Assembly: GCF_003052295.1 (NCBI RefSeq) | Contig: NZ_QBLC01000001.1 | Coordinates: 124,001 to 188,000, forward strand | DNA length: 64,000 nt | Source: Trichococcus paludicola | Lineage (GTDB): Bacteria; Bacillota; Bacilli; Lactobacillales; Aerococcaceae | Direction: 5' to 3' | Shown here: positions 8,046 to 16,694 of the stretch, piece after piece | Layout of the letters: every line of letters begins with the position of its first letter | How positions within the stretch are numbered: the stretch's first letter is position 1 | The notes under the pieces: model-generated | What the model was told of the DNA's origin: nothing | Database searches by the model: none | What the model saw: only the letters and a program-made list of their open reading frames with translations | Program-made: the position numbers and the translations under genes

Positions 8046-9721
8046 TCGATTTGAAGGGGAATCCTTTTTATCTGAAGGATGAACAAATAGCATGGGTGAA
8101 CCGGACGTTGGCAAGCTTGACGTTGGATGAAAAAGTGGGGCAGCTGTTCTGCCCAATCGGCATGTTCACGGATGAAAAGGCGCTGTTTGACTTGGCTGTG
8201 AACAAAAAAATCGGCGGCTTGCTGTTCCGTCCTGGAAAAGGCGAAGAAGTGCAGGAAGCGCACCGCTATCTGCAACAACAGGCCAAGATTCCTTTGCTGA
8301 TTGCAGCCAACTTGGAAGCGGGGGGTACAGGAAGCGCCGTTGACGGTACGCGCATCGGCAATCCGATGTTGTTGGCGGCTGGTCAGGATGCCGAATTTGG
8401 GCACCATCTCGGTGAAGTCTGCGCCAAGGAAGGTTCGGCGGTGGGCGTGAACTGGGCCTTCGCGCCGGTCGTGGACATCGATTACAATTTCCACAACCCG
8501 ATCACGAATATACGCACGTACGGCAGCGATCCCGATACCGTCCTGAACTATGCGCAAGGATTCGTTGAAGGCGTGCAGAAAAACGGGGTGGCGGCTTCAA
8601 TCAAGCACTTCCCCGGTGACGGCATCGACTTCCGCGATCAGCATCTGGTGACTACTGTCAACTCTTTGCCGCTTAAGGAATGGCGGAATACATACGGGAA
8701 AGTCTACTCGGGCCTGATTGAAGCAGGTGCTCTTTCGGTTATGATCGGCCATATCGCCTTGCCTGCTGTACAGAAATCAGAAGAAGATGCTTTTCTGCCG
8801 GCCACCTTGTCTCCAGCCATTATGCAGGAGTTGTTGCGCAAAGAACTCGGATTCAATGGCCTTATCACAAGCGATGCAACGCCGATGGTCGGATTTTGCG
8901 CGGCGATGGAGCGGCGTTTGGCCGTCCCGACGGCGATTGCTGCCGGGTGCGATATCTTCTTGTTCAACAAAGACTTGGAGGAGGACATCCGTTTCATGAA
9001 GGAAGGGATTGCGAACGGCATCCTGACATCAGAACGCATCGATGAAGCCGTCACCCGCATTCTGGCGATGAAGGCAGCCTTGCGCTTGCCAGAAAAACAA
9101 GCGGAAGCAAGGTTGGTTCCGGAAAAAGAGGAACTGGCTGTCCTGCAGGCGGAACAACACGTCCAGTGGGCTACAGAATCCGCCGACAAAGGCATCACCC
9201 TAGTTAAGGATACAGCCGGCAACCTGCCATTGCGCCCAGAAGCGACACCGCGTCTGTTGCTGCAACTGATCGGTCCATATGAAGAGTCGAACCGCCAGAT
9301 CTTTTTAAAAGTGCTGCCACTTTTGGAAAAAGAAGGCTTCATTGTGACGCTTTATCAGCCGGAAGATTTCACGACCGGATTCGAGACCGTTTCCCAGTTC
9401 CGTTCAAAATATGATGCTGTCCTCTATCTGGCCAATGTCGAAAACCGCAGCAACGCCACAACGACAAGAATCAACTGGTACACCTTCTTCGGTCTGGGAA
9501 ACAATATCCCGTGGTTTGTCGATGAAGTACCGACCATATTCGCTAGCCTGGCCAATCCCTACCATCTGATGGATGTGCCGATGGTGAAGACCTACATCAA
9601 TGCCTACGACAATCACCAGGTGGTCATCGAAGCGCTCGTAGCCAAGCTTCTGGGCAAGAGCGATTTCAAGGGTGTGAGTCCGATCGATCCTTATTGCGGG
9701 CTGATGGATGCCCGCAGATAG
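8042..9721 (+). CDS. Glycoside hydrolase family 3 (NagZ-like subtype)
   Basis: 559 residues without a signal peptide, so cytosolic. The GH3 barrel fills roughly residues 20-350. The motif KHFPGDGIDFRDQH (K188 to H201) resembles the NagZ KH-F-PGHG-D-H signature with the second His changed to Asp. The DQH pair D199/H201 would be the His/Asp acid-base dyad. The nucleophile is probably D278 in LITSDATPM. A C-terminal alpha/beta domain of about 190 residues follows. NagZ-type enzymes act on beta-N-acetylhexosaminides, and some GH3 proteins with this dyad have been reported as phosphorylases. Here coupling to pgmB and two rhamnosidases suggests a glucoside or hexosaminide substrate. Substrate and true reaction are inference. 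Confidence 0.85.
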   Translation: MIDLKGNPFYLKDEQIAWVNRTLASLTLDEKVGQLFCPIGMFTDEKALFDLAVNKKIGGLLFRPGKGEEVQEAHRYLQQQAKIPLLIAANLEAGGTGSAVDGTRIGNPMLLAAGQDAEFGHHLGEVCAKEGSAVGVNWAFAPVVDIDYNFHNPITNIRTYGSDPDTVLNYAQGFVEGVQKNGVAASIKHFPGDGIDFRDQHLVTTVNSLPLKEWRNTYGKVYSGLIEAGALSVMIGHIALPAVQKSEEDAFLPATLSPAIMQELLRKELGFNGLITSDATPMVGFCAAMERRLAVPTAIAAGCDIFLFNKDLEEDIRFMKEGIANGILTSERIDEAVTRILAMKAALRLPEKQAEARLVPEKEELAVLQAEQHVQWATESADKGITLVKDTAGNLPLRPEATPRLLLQLIGPYEESNRQIFLKVLPLLEKEGFIVTLYQPEDFTTGFETVSQFRSKYDAVLYLANVENRSNATTTRINWYTFFGLGNNIPWFVDEVPTIFASLANPYHLMDVPMVKTYINAYDNHQVVIEALVAKLLGKSDFKGVSPIDPYCGLMDARR

Positions 9722-9732
9722 ATTTTTTAGCG

Positions 9733-9761
9733 CCCAACCAGATGAGTCCGGTTGGGTTTTT
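9733..9761 (+). terminator. Intrinsic terminator after the GH3 gene
   Basis: A CCCAACC/GGTTGGG stem with a 10-base loop is followed by five T residues. A TATAAT box at 9765-9770 just after it probably starts the next regulator gene. Confidence 0.88.
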
Positions 9762-9804
9762 CTGTATAATGGTGGGTGAGATAATATTAGAGAGGAGCGA
9801 CAAA

Positions 9805-10809
9805 ATGTTTGAACTGGACCGTTTTTTAAGGGAAGAAACCAAAGTCGAAAAAGAGCAGCGGAAGTCCGGGTTCAATGTGACCGATCCGGATATCCTCGAC
9901 GAACTGATTTTGAGTGGGAGTAAGTTCCGCTTGGATGGCGATTTCCTTCTGAGTGAGGAAATGTTCTTCAAAAAAGGCGACGTCAATATCCGTAAGCATA
10001 ATCGCTATTCCGATATGCCCTTGCACCACCATCAGTTCTTGGAATTGAACTATATGTATTCCGGATCTTGCACCCAGGAAGTCAGCGGTGAAAAAATCGT
10101 CCTCAACGAAGGGGACATCATCATGCTGGATCGGGGCAGTTCGCACTCCTTCCAAGCGTTGGGAGAAAACGACATCCTCATCAATGTCCTGTTGAAAGTG
10201 GAGACGATCAATACAAAAATCCTTCAGCAACTCGTGCGTAAACGCGGTGTATTGACTGAGTTTCTGGTGTTGGCAAGCCAACGCACCCATGAAGAGAATC
10301 AGTTTTTGGTCTTCCGGACGGGAGAAAATACAAAAGTCCAAACCTTCATGCATTACATCCTGGAGGAATACTACGGCGGAGCTGAACCGAAGATAGAAGT
10401 GATCCACCTCTATCTTCCGTTGCTGTTCATGGAACTGGCGCGCACGTTCGAAGAAGAGACAAAAGGGCAGCAACGCCACCAGAATCAGGTTGTAACGGAA
10501 GCACTGGCGATCATCGAAAAGGATTATCGCACGCTTTCTTTGGAAATGCTGGCGCAACAATTGGGATTCAACAAAAATTATCTGGGGAATCTAATCAAAA
10601 AAGAGACGGGGGACACTTTCAAGCAATTGCTGCAGCGCCAACGCATGCTGCACGCGCATCATCTGCTGGTCTTTTCAAATTATTCGATGGAGGAAATATC
10701 CGAGGAAATCGGCTACCTGGACACGAGCTATTTCTTCCGGTCCTTCAAAAAAACGCACGGCAAGACGCCGGGGCAGGTCCGCGAGGAAGCGTTGCATCGG
10801 GACCTGTAG
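9805..10809 (+). CDS. AraC-family transcriptional regulator with cupin domain (second copy)
   Basis: 334 residues from ATG 9805, preceded by GAGGAG seven bases away; an in-frame extension to 9694 runs back through the terminator and is rejected. The cupin half has MPLHHHQFLELNYMYSG and GDIIMLDRGSSHSF. The C-terminal half carries the double helix-turn-helix, including LGFNKNYLGNLIKKETG and TSYFFRSFKKTHGKTPGQ. It is paralogous to the regulator at 6193. It sits immediately before the GPH transporter and second rhamnosidase, so it probably activates them in response to an imported glycoside. Confidence 0.9.
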   Translation: MFELDRFLREETKVEKEQRKSGFNVTDPDILDELILSGSKFRLDGDFLLSEEMFFKKGDVNIRKHNRYSDMPLHHHQFLELNYMYSGSCTQEVSGEKIVLNEGDIIMLDRGSSHSFQALGENDILINVLLKVETINTKILQQLVRKRGVLTEFLVLASQRTHEENQFLVFRTGENTKVQTFMHYILEEYYGGAEPKIEVIHLYLPLLFMELARTFEEETKGQQRHQNQVVTEALAIIEKDYRTLSLEMLAQQLGFNKNYLGNLIKKETGDTFKQLLQRQRMLHAHHLLVFSNYSMEEISEEIGYLDTSYFFRSFKKTHGKTPGQVREEALHRDL

Positions 10810-10817
10810 TTTGACCA

Positions 10818-10893
10818 CTTTGTTCTGTTCATGCGACATTGTAAGCCTTTGCCGAAAGCGGTTTAATAAGAGTGTAAACAAAGCAGAACAAAG
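10818..10893 (+). promoter_or_regulatory. Putative promoter, cre-like site and flanking inverted repeat before the sugar transporter
   Basis: A promoter TTGTAA (10839-10844), 17-bp spacer, TTTAAT (10862-10867) is visible. A 12-of-14 match to the catabolite response element consensus lies at 10853-10866, overlapping the -10. Outside them, CTTTGTTCTG (10818-10827) and its perfect complement CAGAACAAAG (10884-10893) form a 10-bp inverted repeat whose right arm runs into the AAAGGAG ribosome site. The repeat could be an operator for the AraC protein or a stem covering the ribosome site. Assignment is by inspection only. Confidence 0.5.
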
Positions 10894-10905
10894 GAGAGAA
10901 TAATT

Positions 10906-12282
10906 ATGGCAACTGAAACAAGAATTTTGGACCAAGCAGATGAAAATAAGCTGCCGCTGAGCGAGAAGCTGACGTTCGGTTTTGGGAATCTGGCGGCCAA
11001 TCTGATGCTTACGACGGCCAGTTCCTTCATCACTTATTACTATACCGATGTGGTCGGCCTGAGCGCAGTCATCGTCGGGAACATCCTCTTGTGGGCGCGA
11101 ATTTTTGATGGCGCTTCTGATTTGGCGATGGGTGCGATCGTCGACAAGACGCGTTCGAAACACGGAAAAGCCAGGCCTTGGATTTTATGGATGGCGATCC
11201 CTTATGCGTTTGCAATGATACTCTTATTCACTTCTCCGGATTTCCTGGGATCGACTGGTAAAGCCATCTATGCTTTTGTTACTTATGTGATTGCTTTGGC
11301 CGGTGTCTACACGGCGACGATGGTTCCCTATAACGCAATGATCGGTACTACGACCTCGAACCCTGTCGATCGCGGCAACCTATCGACATCCCGGACCCTG
11401 GCTGGATTTGTGGGGGCGATGGGAGTGACTGCAGTAGTTCTTCCGGTCGTCAACTTCTTTGGTGGTGATAAGCAGGCTTGGACGTGGATGGCAGCTGTTT
11501 TCGGTGTGATCTCGACAGTGCTGTTGCTGATCCTGTTCAAAAATTCGAAGGAACGCGTCATCGAGTCTACTGTAGCTTTCGAAAAGGTGCCGTTGAAAAC
11601 AAACATCCAGGCGTTGTTGCAGAATAAATACTGGATAATCATGATCTTGTATATGCTGTTCAGTTTCATCAGTTCCGGTTTGCAAGGCATCAACATTTTC
11701 TATGCCCAATGGATTTTGGGGGATCCTGCGAAGGTGGCGGTGATCGGAATTCTGTCCTTCATGCCAATTGCGGTAGGGGCAGTATTCATGCCGATACTGC
11801 TGAGCAAATTCAGCAAAAAGACGATTACTTTGGCCGGAGGCATCGTGATGATGGTTGGCTTACTGATTATCGCGGCGTTCCCGGAAAACTTTACGATGAT
11901 CATGGTTGGTTTGATTATCCGCGGACTCGGCATCGCGCCGGGAGCTGTTGCAGGCTTCGCCATGCTGGGTGACGTTGCCGATTACGGCGAATGGAAAACG
12001 GGCATCCGCAGTGAAGGCTTGATTTTCTCGGCAGGAACGTTTGCCGAAAAAGTCGGCTCCGGAGTGGGCGGTCTGATTCTGGGTGTCGTTCTGGGACTTG
12101 GCGGTTATGTGTCACAAGGGGCAATGCAATCCGCGGAAGCTTTATTCGCAATCAAGGCGATCTTCGCATACATACCGATCGCGTTCACAGCAATCTGCAT
12201 TTTGTTGATCCTGTTCTATGACTTGGACAAAAAACTTCCTGAAATTGCGGAAGACTTGAAAGCGAAACGAGTGAACGGATAA
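10906..12282 (+). CDS. GPH-family (MelB/YicJ-like) glycoside:cation symporter
   Basis: 458 residues with about 12 membrane helices and no C-terminal PTS EIIA domain. The N-terminal LTFGFGNLAANLM segment, WARIFDGASDLAMGAIVDKTRSKHGKARPWILW loop region and YNAMIG motif are characteristic of glycoside-pentoside-hexuronide symporters. It should import an unphosphorylated glycoside together with a cation. It lies between its likely AraC regulator and a rhamnosidase, which fits uptake of a rhamnose-containing disaccharide or glycoside that is then split inside the cell. A good AAAGGAGAG ribosome site precedes ATG 10906. Confidence 0.9.
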   Translation: MATETRILDQADENKLPLSEKLTFGFGNLAANLMLTTASSFITYYYTDVVGLSAVIVGNILLWARIFDGASDLAMGAIVDKTRSKHGKARPWILWMAIPYAFAMILLFTSPDFLGSTGKAIYAFVTYVIALAGVYTATMVPYNAMIGTTTSNPVDRGNLSTSRTLAGFVGAMGVTAVVLPVVNFFGGDKQAWTWMAAVFGVISTVLLLILFKNSKERVIESTVAFEKVPLKTNIQALLQNKYWIIMILYMLFSFISSGLQGINIFYAQWILGDPAKVAVIGILSFMPIAVGAVFMPILLSKFSKKTITLAGGIVMMVGLLIIAAFPENFTMIMVGLIIRGLGIAPGAVAGFAMLGDVADYGEWKTGIRSEGLIFSAGTFAEKVGSGVGGLILGVVLGLGGYVSQGAMQSAEALFAIKAIFAYIPIAFTAICILLILFYDLDKKLPEIAEDLKAKRVNG

Positions 12283-12288
12283 TGTTAC

Positions 12289-12319
12289 AGGCTGCCGTAT
12301 CATAGGCAGCCTATTTTTT
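12289..12319 (+). terminator. Intrinsic terminator after the GPH symporter
   Basis: A perfect AGGCTGCC/GGCAGCCT stem is followed by ATTTTTTAA. It lies only about 20 bases before the next start, so partial readthrough to the second rhamnosidase is likely. Confidence 0.88.
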
Positions 12320-12337
12320 AAGACAGGAGCACACACA

Positions 12338-15202
12338 ATGAATATATATAATCTGAAAACCAATCACATCCTGAATCCCATCGGCTTTTTGATGGACACA
12401 GTGACATTATCGTGGATAATTGACGCACCGTTTGAGGAAGAACTGCAGGGGACCCGTGTCCTCATCGCGCTGGATGAGAACTTTGGAGGAGTCATCCATG
12501 ACAGTGGGACACAAACCGATTTGGATCCGCTATGCTATCAACCGAAAATCAATCTTCTGCCGCGCACACGCTACTTCTGGAAAGTGACCGTGAAGAACGC
12601 TGTCGGAGCTGAACATTCTTCTGCAGTCCAGTACTTCGAGACAGCGAAGGAAGAGGAACAATGGACCGGGAAATGGATCGAACCTGCCCGTCAGTTGGAA
12701 CGGATGCCGCTTGTGCGGAAACTGTTCCGCCTGCCTGCAAAACCGATCCGCAAGGCGCGCATTTATGCGACAGGATTGGGCATTTATGAACTGTACCTGA
12801 ACGGAGAAAAAATCGGCGACGAATATTTGGCTCCCGGCTTCCATTCCTATGATTTTTGGCAGCAATACCAGACGTACGATGTGACTGCTGCCCTCCAAGC
12901 GGACGGCAACGCCATCGGCTTCATGCTAGGTGACGGATGGTACAAAGGCCGCTTCGGTTTCGACGGCGGATACGAAGATCTTTACGGGGACCAGTTCCGT
13001 TTGATTGCGGAATGCATCGTCACCTACGAGGACGGAACGGAAGAAATCATTGCCAGCGATGATACCTGGGAAGTCGCGGAGGGACCGCTCGTTTCCAGCA
13101 GCATCTACGACGGGGAAGTCTATGATGCGAATCTGAAAATCGAAGGATGGAACAAATGCATTGAAGCAGAATCAGACGCCCGTTGGGAAGCGATGCAACT
13201 GAGCGACGCAAACACGGAAAAACTTCAGGCACGCCTGAGTGTCCCTGTCAAAATCGTGGATGCCTTCGTTCCGGAACTGATCCTGACGCCGGCAGGGGAA
13301 CAGGTCCTGGACTTCAAACAGAACATGACCGGTTGGATCACTTTCACCGCGGATGTGCCAAAAGGGACTGTCATTACCTATGAGGTCGGCGAAGTGCTGC
13401 AGGAAGATAACTTCTACCGCGATAATCTGCGCACAGCGGAAGCGAAATTCACCTATATCAGCAACGGAAAGACGGCAGAAGTGCGTCCGTATTTCACTTT
13501 CTACGGCTTCCGTTACGCCAAAATAACCGGTATTGATCTTTTGAAACAGGATTTCGGCTTCAAAGGATACGTGCTGCAGAGCGAACTGGAAGAGACGAGC
13601 GGCATGATCACAGCCAATCCGGATGTGAACCAATTGCTGAAGAATGCGCTTTGGGGGCAAAAAGGCAATTTCCTGGATGTGCCGACGGATTGCCCGCAAC
13701 GGGATGAGCGCATGGGCTGGACAGGCGATGCGCAGATTTTTGCCCGCACAGCCAGCTATAATATGTACACTCCGGCTTTCTACAAAAAATTCATGCACGA
13801 TCTGCGTCTAGAGCAAAAAGCGCTCAATGGATCCGTTCCATTTGTGGTTCCGCAGATCAAACCGAAAGATGATGCCGGTTTTGTGACCGGTGCCGGAGCC
13901 GCGGCCTGGTCGGATGCGGCGACGGTCATTCCATGGGTACTCTATGAGCAGTACGGGGATCGTTCCTTGCTGAAGGAACAATATCAAACCATGAAGGATT
14001 GGGTGGACTATATCGTTCGCGAAGATATGAAATCCGGAGGCAAACGCCTTTGGACGACCGGCTTCCAGTTCGGCGACTGGTTGGCGTTGGACGGGGACAA
14101 TCCGCACTCGCCGATGGGGGGCACTGATACGTCGCTGGTTGCATCCGTGTACTACTATCATTCGGCTTCCTTGCTGGCACGGGCCGCTGAGGTTTTGGGA
14201 AATGCGCATGATGCGTTGGCGTACACCAAATTGGCCTTGGAAGTGAAACAAGCCATCCAAAACGAATACTTGACCACGACGGGACGCTTGGCGGTAACGA
14301 CCCAGACTGCCTACATCCTGTTCCACTATTTTGATCTCTGCCCTGAGACGTTCAAAGAGCGGATGACGAAAGACTTCTATGATAAAGTCATTTCCAGCGG
14401 CGTCCACCTGCAGACCGGGTTCGTCGGGACGCCGTATTTTGCGGAAGCCTTGAGCAAGAACGGGATGAACGAATTGGCGTATGGGTTGTTGCTGAATGAG
14501 GACTATCCGAGCTGGTTGTTCGCGGTGAAAATGGGTGCGACTACCATCTGGGAACGCTGGAATTCGATACTGCCGGACGGGAAAATCTCCGGAACGGACA
14601 TGAATTCTTTGAACCACTATGCTTATGGATCGATTGTTGAGTGGTTGTACCGTTGTGTCCTGGGCATCCAGGCGGACAGTGAGCGGCCAGGATACAAACA
14701 TTTCTTCCTGACGCCGCAACCAAGTGCGCAGTTGGGCAAAGCGGAAGGCTATTACCACTCCGTTTCCGGCCGTATCGAAAGCGCGTGGGAACTATTGGCG
14801 GACGGACAATTGGATTTAGTTTTCCGCGTGCCTTTCGGAACGACCGCAACCATCACCCTGCCGGAACTATCGCTTGCAGAAGCGCAGAAAACGAAGTGGC
14901 TCGAAGCTGCGAACGTTGCTGAGGATGGTGTAACAGTAACTGTCATAGCAGGTGAATACCGCGTCACGTACATGCCGACCCGGAACTATCGCCCTGAAGT
15001 CACAACCGAGTTGTCTTTCCGCGAGTTGCTGGAGTACACACCGGCCCGAAAAGTGATCTTCGAACAGTTGCCGATGATGCGCAACAACGATATCGCCTTG
15101 CAGTATCTGGATGTGCCGTTGGAGACATTTAAGGAGTTGCCGATCCTTTCCAATTTTGTCAGCGAACAAGCGTTGGAACGGATGAATGCGTCTTTTGCCT
15201 GA
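12338..15202 (+). CDS. Alpha-L-rhamnosidase, glycoside hydrolase family 78 (second copy)
   Basis: 954 residues, intracellular, same domain order as the enzyme at 3363-6110. The catalytic block DCPQRDERMGWTGDAQ supplies D451, E457 and D464; the later IWERW supplies E739. LNGEKIG and GDGWYKGRFG are present in the carbohydrate-binding part. It also has the same type of helical tail after the usual C-terminal domain, with acidic and hydrophobic residues, so the two genes are paralogues that share an uncommon extension. The ribosome site is AGGAG ten bases before ATG. It probably works with the GPH symporter just upstream. Differences between the copies may reflect different aglycones. Confidence 0.93.
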   Translation: MNIYNLKTNHILNPIGFLMDTVTLSWIIDAPFEEELQGTRVLIALDENFGGVIHDSGTQTDLDPLCYQPKINLLPRTRYFWKVTVKNAVGAEHSSAVQYFETAKEEEQWTGKWIEPARQLERMPLVRKLFRLPAKPIRKARIYATGLGIYELYLNGEKIGDEYLAPGFHSYDFWQQYQTYDVTAALQADGNAIGFMLGDGWYKGRFGFDGGYEDLYGDQFRLIAECIVTYEDGTEEIIASDDTWEVAEGPLVSSSIYDGEVYDANLKIEGWNKCIEAESDARWEAMQLSDANTEKLQARLSVPVKIVDAFVPELILTPAGEQVLDFKQNMTGWITFTADVPKGTVITYEVGEVLQEDNFYRDNLRTAEAKFTYISNGKTAEVRPYFTFYGFRYAKITGIDLLKQDFGFKGYVLQSELEETSGMITANPDVNQLLKNALWGQKGNFLDVPTDCPQRDERMGWTGDAQIFARTASYNMYTPAFYKKFMHDLRLEQKALNGSVPFVVPQIKPKDDAGFVTGAGAAAWSDAATVIPWVLYEQYGDRSLLKEQYQTMKDWVDYIVREDMKSGGKRLWTTGFQFGDWLALDGDNPHSPMGGTDTSLVASVYYYHSASLLARAAEVLGNAHDALAYTKLALEVKQAIQNEYLTTTGRLAVTTQTAYILFHYFDLCPETFKERMTKDFYDKVISSGVHLQTGFVGTPYFAEALSKNGMNELAYGLLLNEDYPSWLFAVKMGATTIWERWNSILPDGKISGTDMNSLNHYAYGSIVEWLYRCVLGIQADSERPGYKHFFLTPQPSAQLGKAEGYYHSVSGRIESAWELLADGQLDLVFRVPFGTTATITLPELSLAEAQKTKWLEAANVAEDGVTVTVIAGEYRVTYMPTRNYRPEVTTELSFRELLEYTPARKVIFEQLPMMRNNDIALQYLDVPLETFKELPILSNFVSEQALERMNASFA

Positions 15203-15270
15203 ATGCTCGGATAGTTTGGAAGCACAAAATTTTTACTGATTATAGATGATTTGCAGGGTGTTTAATTGAA

Positions 15271-15309
15271 AAGAAGAGGCCATCTGATTAAACCGAGGTG
15301 GCCTCTTTT
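15271..15309 (+). terminator. Intrinsic terminator after the second rhamnosidase
   Basis: AAGAGGCCATC pairs with GGTGGCCTCTT with one bulge, followed by a short T-run. Confidence 0.82.
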
Positions 15310-15410
15310 GTCGCGTACATAAGCGTGAGTAAATCTGACATGAACATTCAATCGAAGACAAAGGTGATTAACATGTGTGAGGTTTCCTTACTCAAAAGGA
15401 TAGGAGAAGT

Positions 15411-15439
15411 TTGAATTTCTGGAAAAACTGCTCTAATAT
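15411..15439 (+). promoter_or_regulatory. Putative sigma-A promoter for the hydroxyacid dehydrogenase
   Basis: TTGAAT at 15411-15416, 17-bp spacer, TAATAT at 15434-15439. It lies about 80 bases before the start codon. Confidence 0.6.
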
Positions 15440-15521
15440 TCATTTATAGCAAATTTAATGTTAGAAGTTTTCACAAAAAGTTATTCAAGTGTGGAACTTT
15501 ATCAATAAAGGAGGAAAACAA

Positions 15522-16526
15522 ATGAAGGCAGTCATACTTCAAAACTGGCGTCCGGATTCTTCGAACTATAATTTCCAAAATCTTTTGAATGCGTGGGAAG
15601 GGATAACCGATATACCGGAGATAACCAGCTATCGGGTCGAAATCGTCCATGATTCTTCCTTCGAGTCGTATGACCAGGCCATCGGCGATGCCGAAATCGT
15701 CATCGGCTTTTTCATCACCGAAGAGAATTTCAATGAGGAATTATTCGTCCGCCATCCAAATATCCGCTACTTGGCTACGTTGTCCCACGGCTATGCCGAG
15801 ATGGATAAGGCTTTGACGCAGAAGTATGGTGTGACCGTGACGAATACCATCTATGGTGCGGAAGCGATAGCCGAATTCACGTTAGGGCTATTGTTCGATA
15901 TCTGCAAAAATGTTCAAACGAACAGCGACATCGTTAAAAATTCAGATTGGACGGATCCGCAGCCCGGCAGTTGGTTCATTCCCGCCACAAGGCAACTGGA
16001 AATCAGCGGCAAAACGATCGGCATTATCGGATTGGGGAACATCGGCTTCCAGTTGGCCCGCAAGTCCGATGCTTTGGGGATGCATGTCCTCGGCTACAGC
16101 CGCACTTATAAAGAAGGTCTGGCGTATCAGTTCATTGAGCAAGTTTCCCTGGAACAGTTGTTGGAGGAGTCGGACATCATATCGATCAACACGCCTTTGA
16201 CAGGCCAAACCTATCATTTGATCGATTCTGCGGCTATCGATCAGATGAAGCATGGTGTGATCCTTTTGAACACGGCCCGCGGAGAGATCATCGACGAGTT
16301 GGCGTTGACCGAAGCGTTGAAATCAGGAAAAATCTATGCGGCCGGCTTGGATGTCCTCTCGGAAGAACCGCCCACAAAAAATATCGAACTGTTCCAGTTG
16401 GATAACGTCAAGATCACCCAACATATCGCATGGGGTTCGCAGGAAACCAACTTGCGTGCCATCGAGATTGCCTTGGAAAATCTGGTCAACTACCTTGAGG
16501 ATCAACCGACGAGCGTCATCAGCTGA
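15522..16526 (+). CDS. NAD-dependent D-2-hydroxyacid dehydrogenase family protein
   Basis: 334 residues. The family reduces 2-keto acids to D-2-hydroxy acids, or the reverse, with NAD(H). The Rossmann motif GIIGLGNIGFQLA lies in the middle. The catalytic triad residues are present in NTARGEIID (Arg), DVLSEEPP (Glu) and QHIAWGS (His). The start is ATG 15522 with AAAGGAGG seven bases upstream; an earlier in-frame GTG at 15489 has no ribosome site. It follows the rhamnoside module but has its own promoter and terminator. The substrate cannot be told; D-lactate, glycerate or glyoxylate-type acids are possible. Confidence 0.88.
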   Translation: MKAVILQNWRPDSSNYNFQNLLNAWEGITDIPEITSYRVEIVHDSSFESYDQAIGDAEIVIGFFITEENFNEELFVRHPNIRYLATLSHGYAEMDKALTQKYGVTVTNTIYGAEAIAEFTLGLLFDICKNVQTNSDIVKNSDWTDPQPGSWFIPATRQLEISGKTIGIIGLGNIGFQLARKSDALGMHVLGYSRTYKEGLAYQFIEQVSLEQLLEESDIISINTPLTGQTYHLIDSAAIDQMKHGVILLNTARGEIIDELALTEALKSGKIYAAGLDVLSEEPPTKNIELFQLDNVKITQHIAWGSQETNLRAIEIALENLVNYLEDQPTSVIS

Positions 16527-16542
16527 ATCGGTAAAATTTTGG

Positions 16543-16582
16543 AAAAAGTTCTTTCCGGCAGGATTTGGAAAGAACTTTTTTT
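16543..16582 (+). terminator. Intrinsic terminator after the dehydrogenase
   Basis: A long stem, AAAAAGTTCTTTCC with GGAAAGAACTTTTT, followed by T residues. Confidence 0.9.
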
Positions 16583-16605
16583 GCAATTCAAAGCTATCTT
16601 GTGAT

Positions 16606-16634
16606 TTGATTCTGGTTAAAGAATTGGATACTAT
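16606..16634 (+). promoter_or_regulatory. Putative sigma-A promoter for the amidohydrolase
   Basis: TTGATT, 17-bp spacer, TACTAT, lying 60 bases before the start codon and just after the preceding terminator. Confidence 0.65.
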
Positions 16635-16694
16635 TAAGTTGGGGACGCACTGACTAAATGCTAGCGCCGACCAAAAGAGGAGGCTAAAAAATAT

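Larger units (their letters stand above)
15203..15521. other. Intergenic stretch of 319 bases
   Basis: It holds the terminator of the second rhamnosidase and a promoter for the dehydrogenase, listed separately. I see no ORF with a ribosome site, no repeat shared with other parts of the window and no tRNA. Confidence 0.7.
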
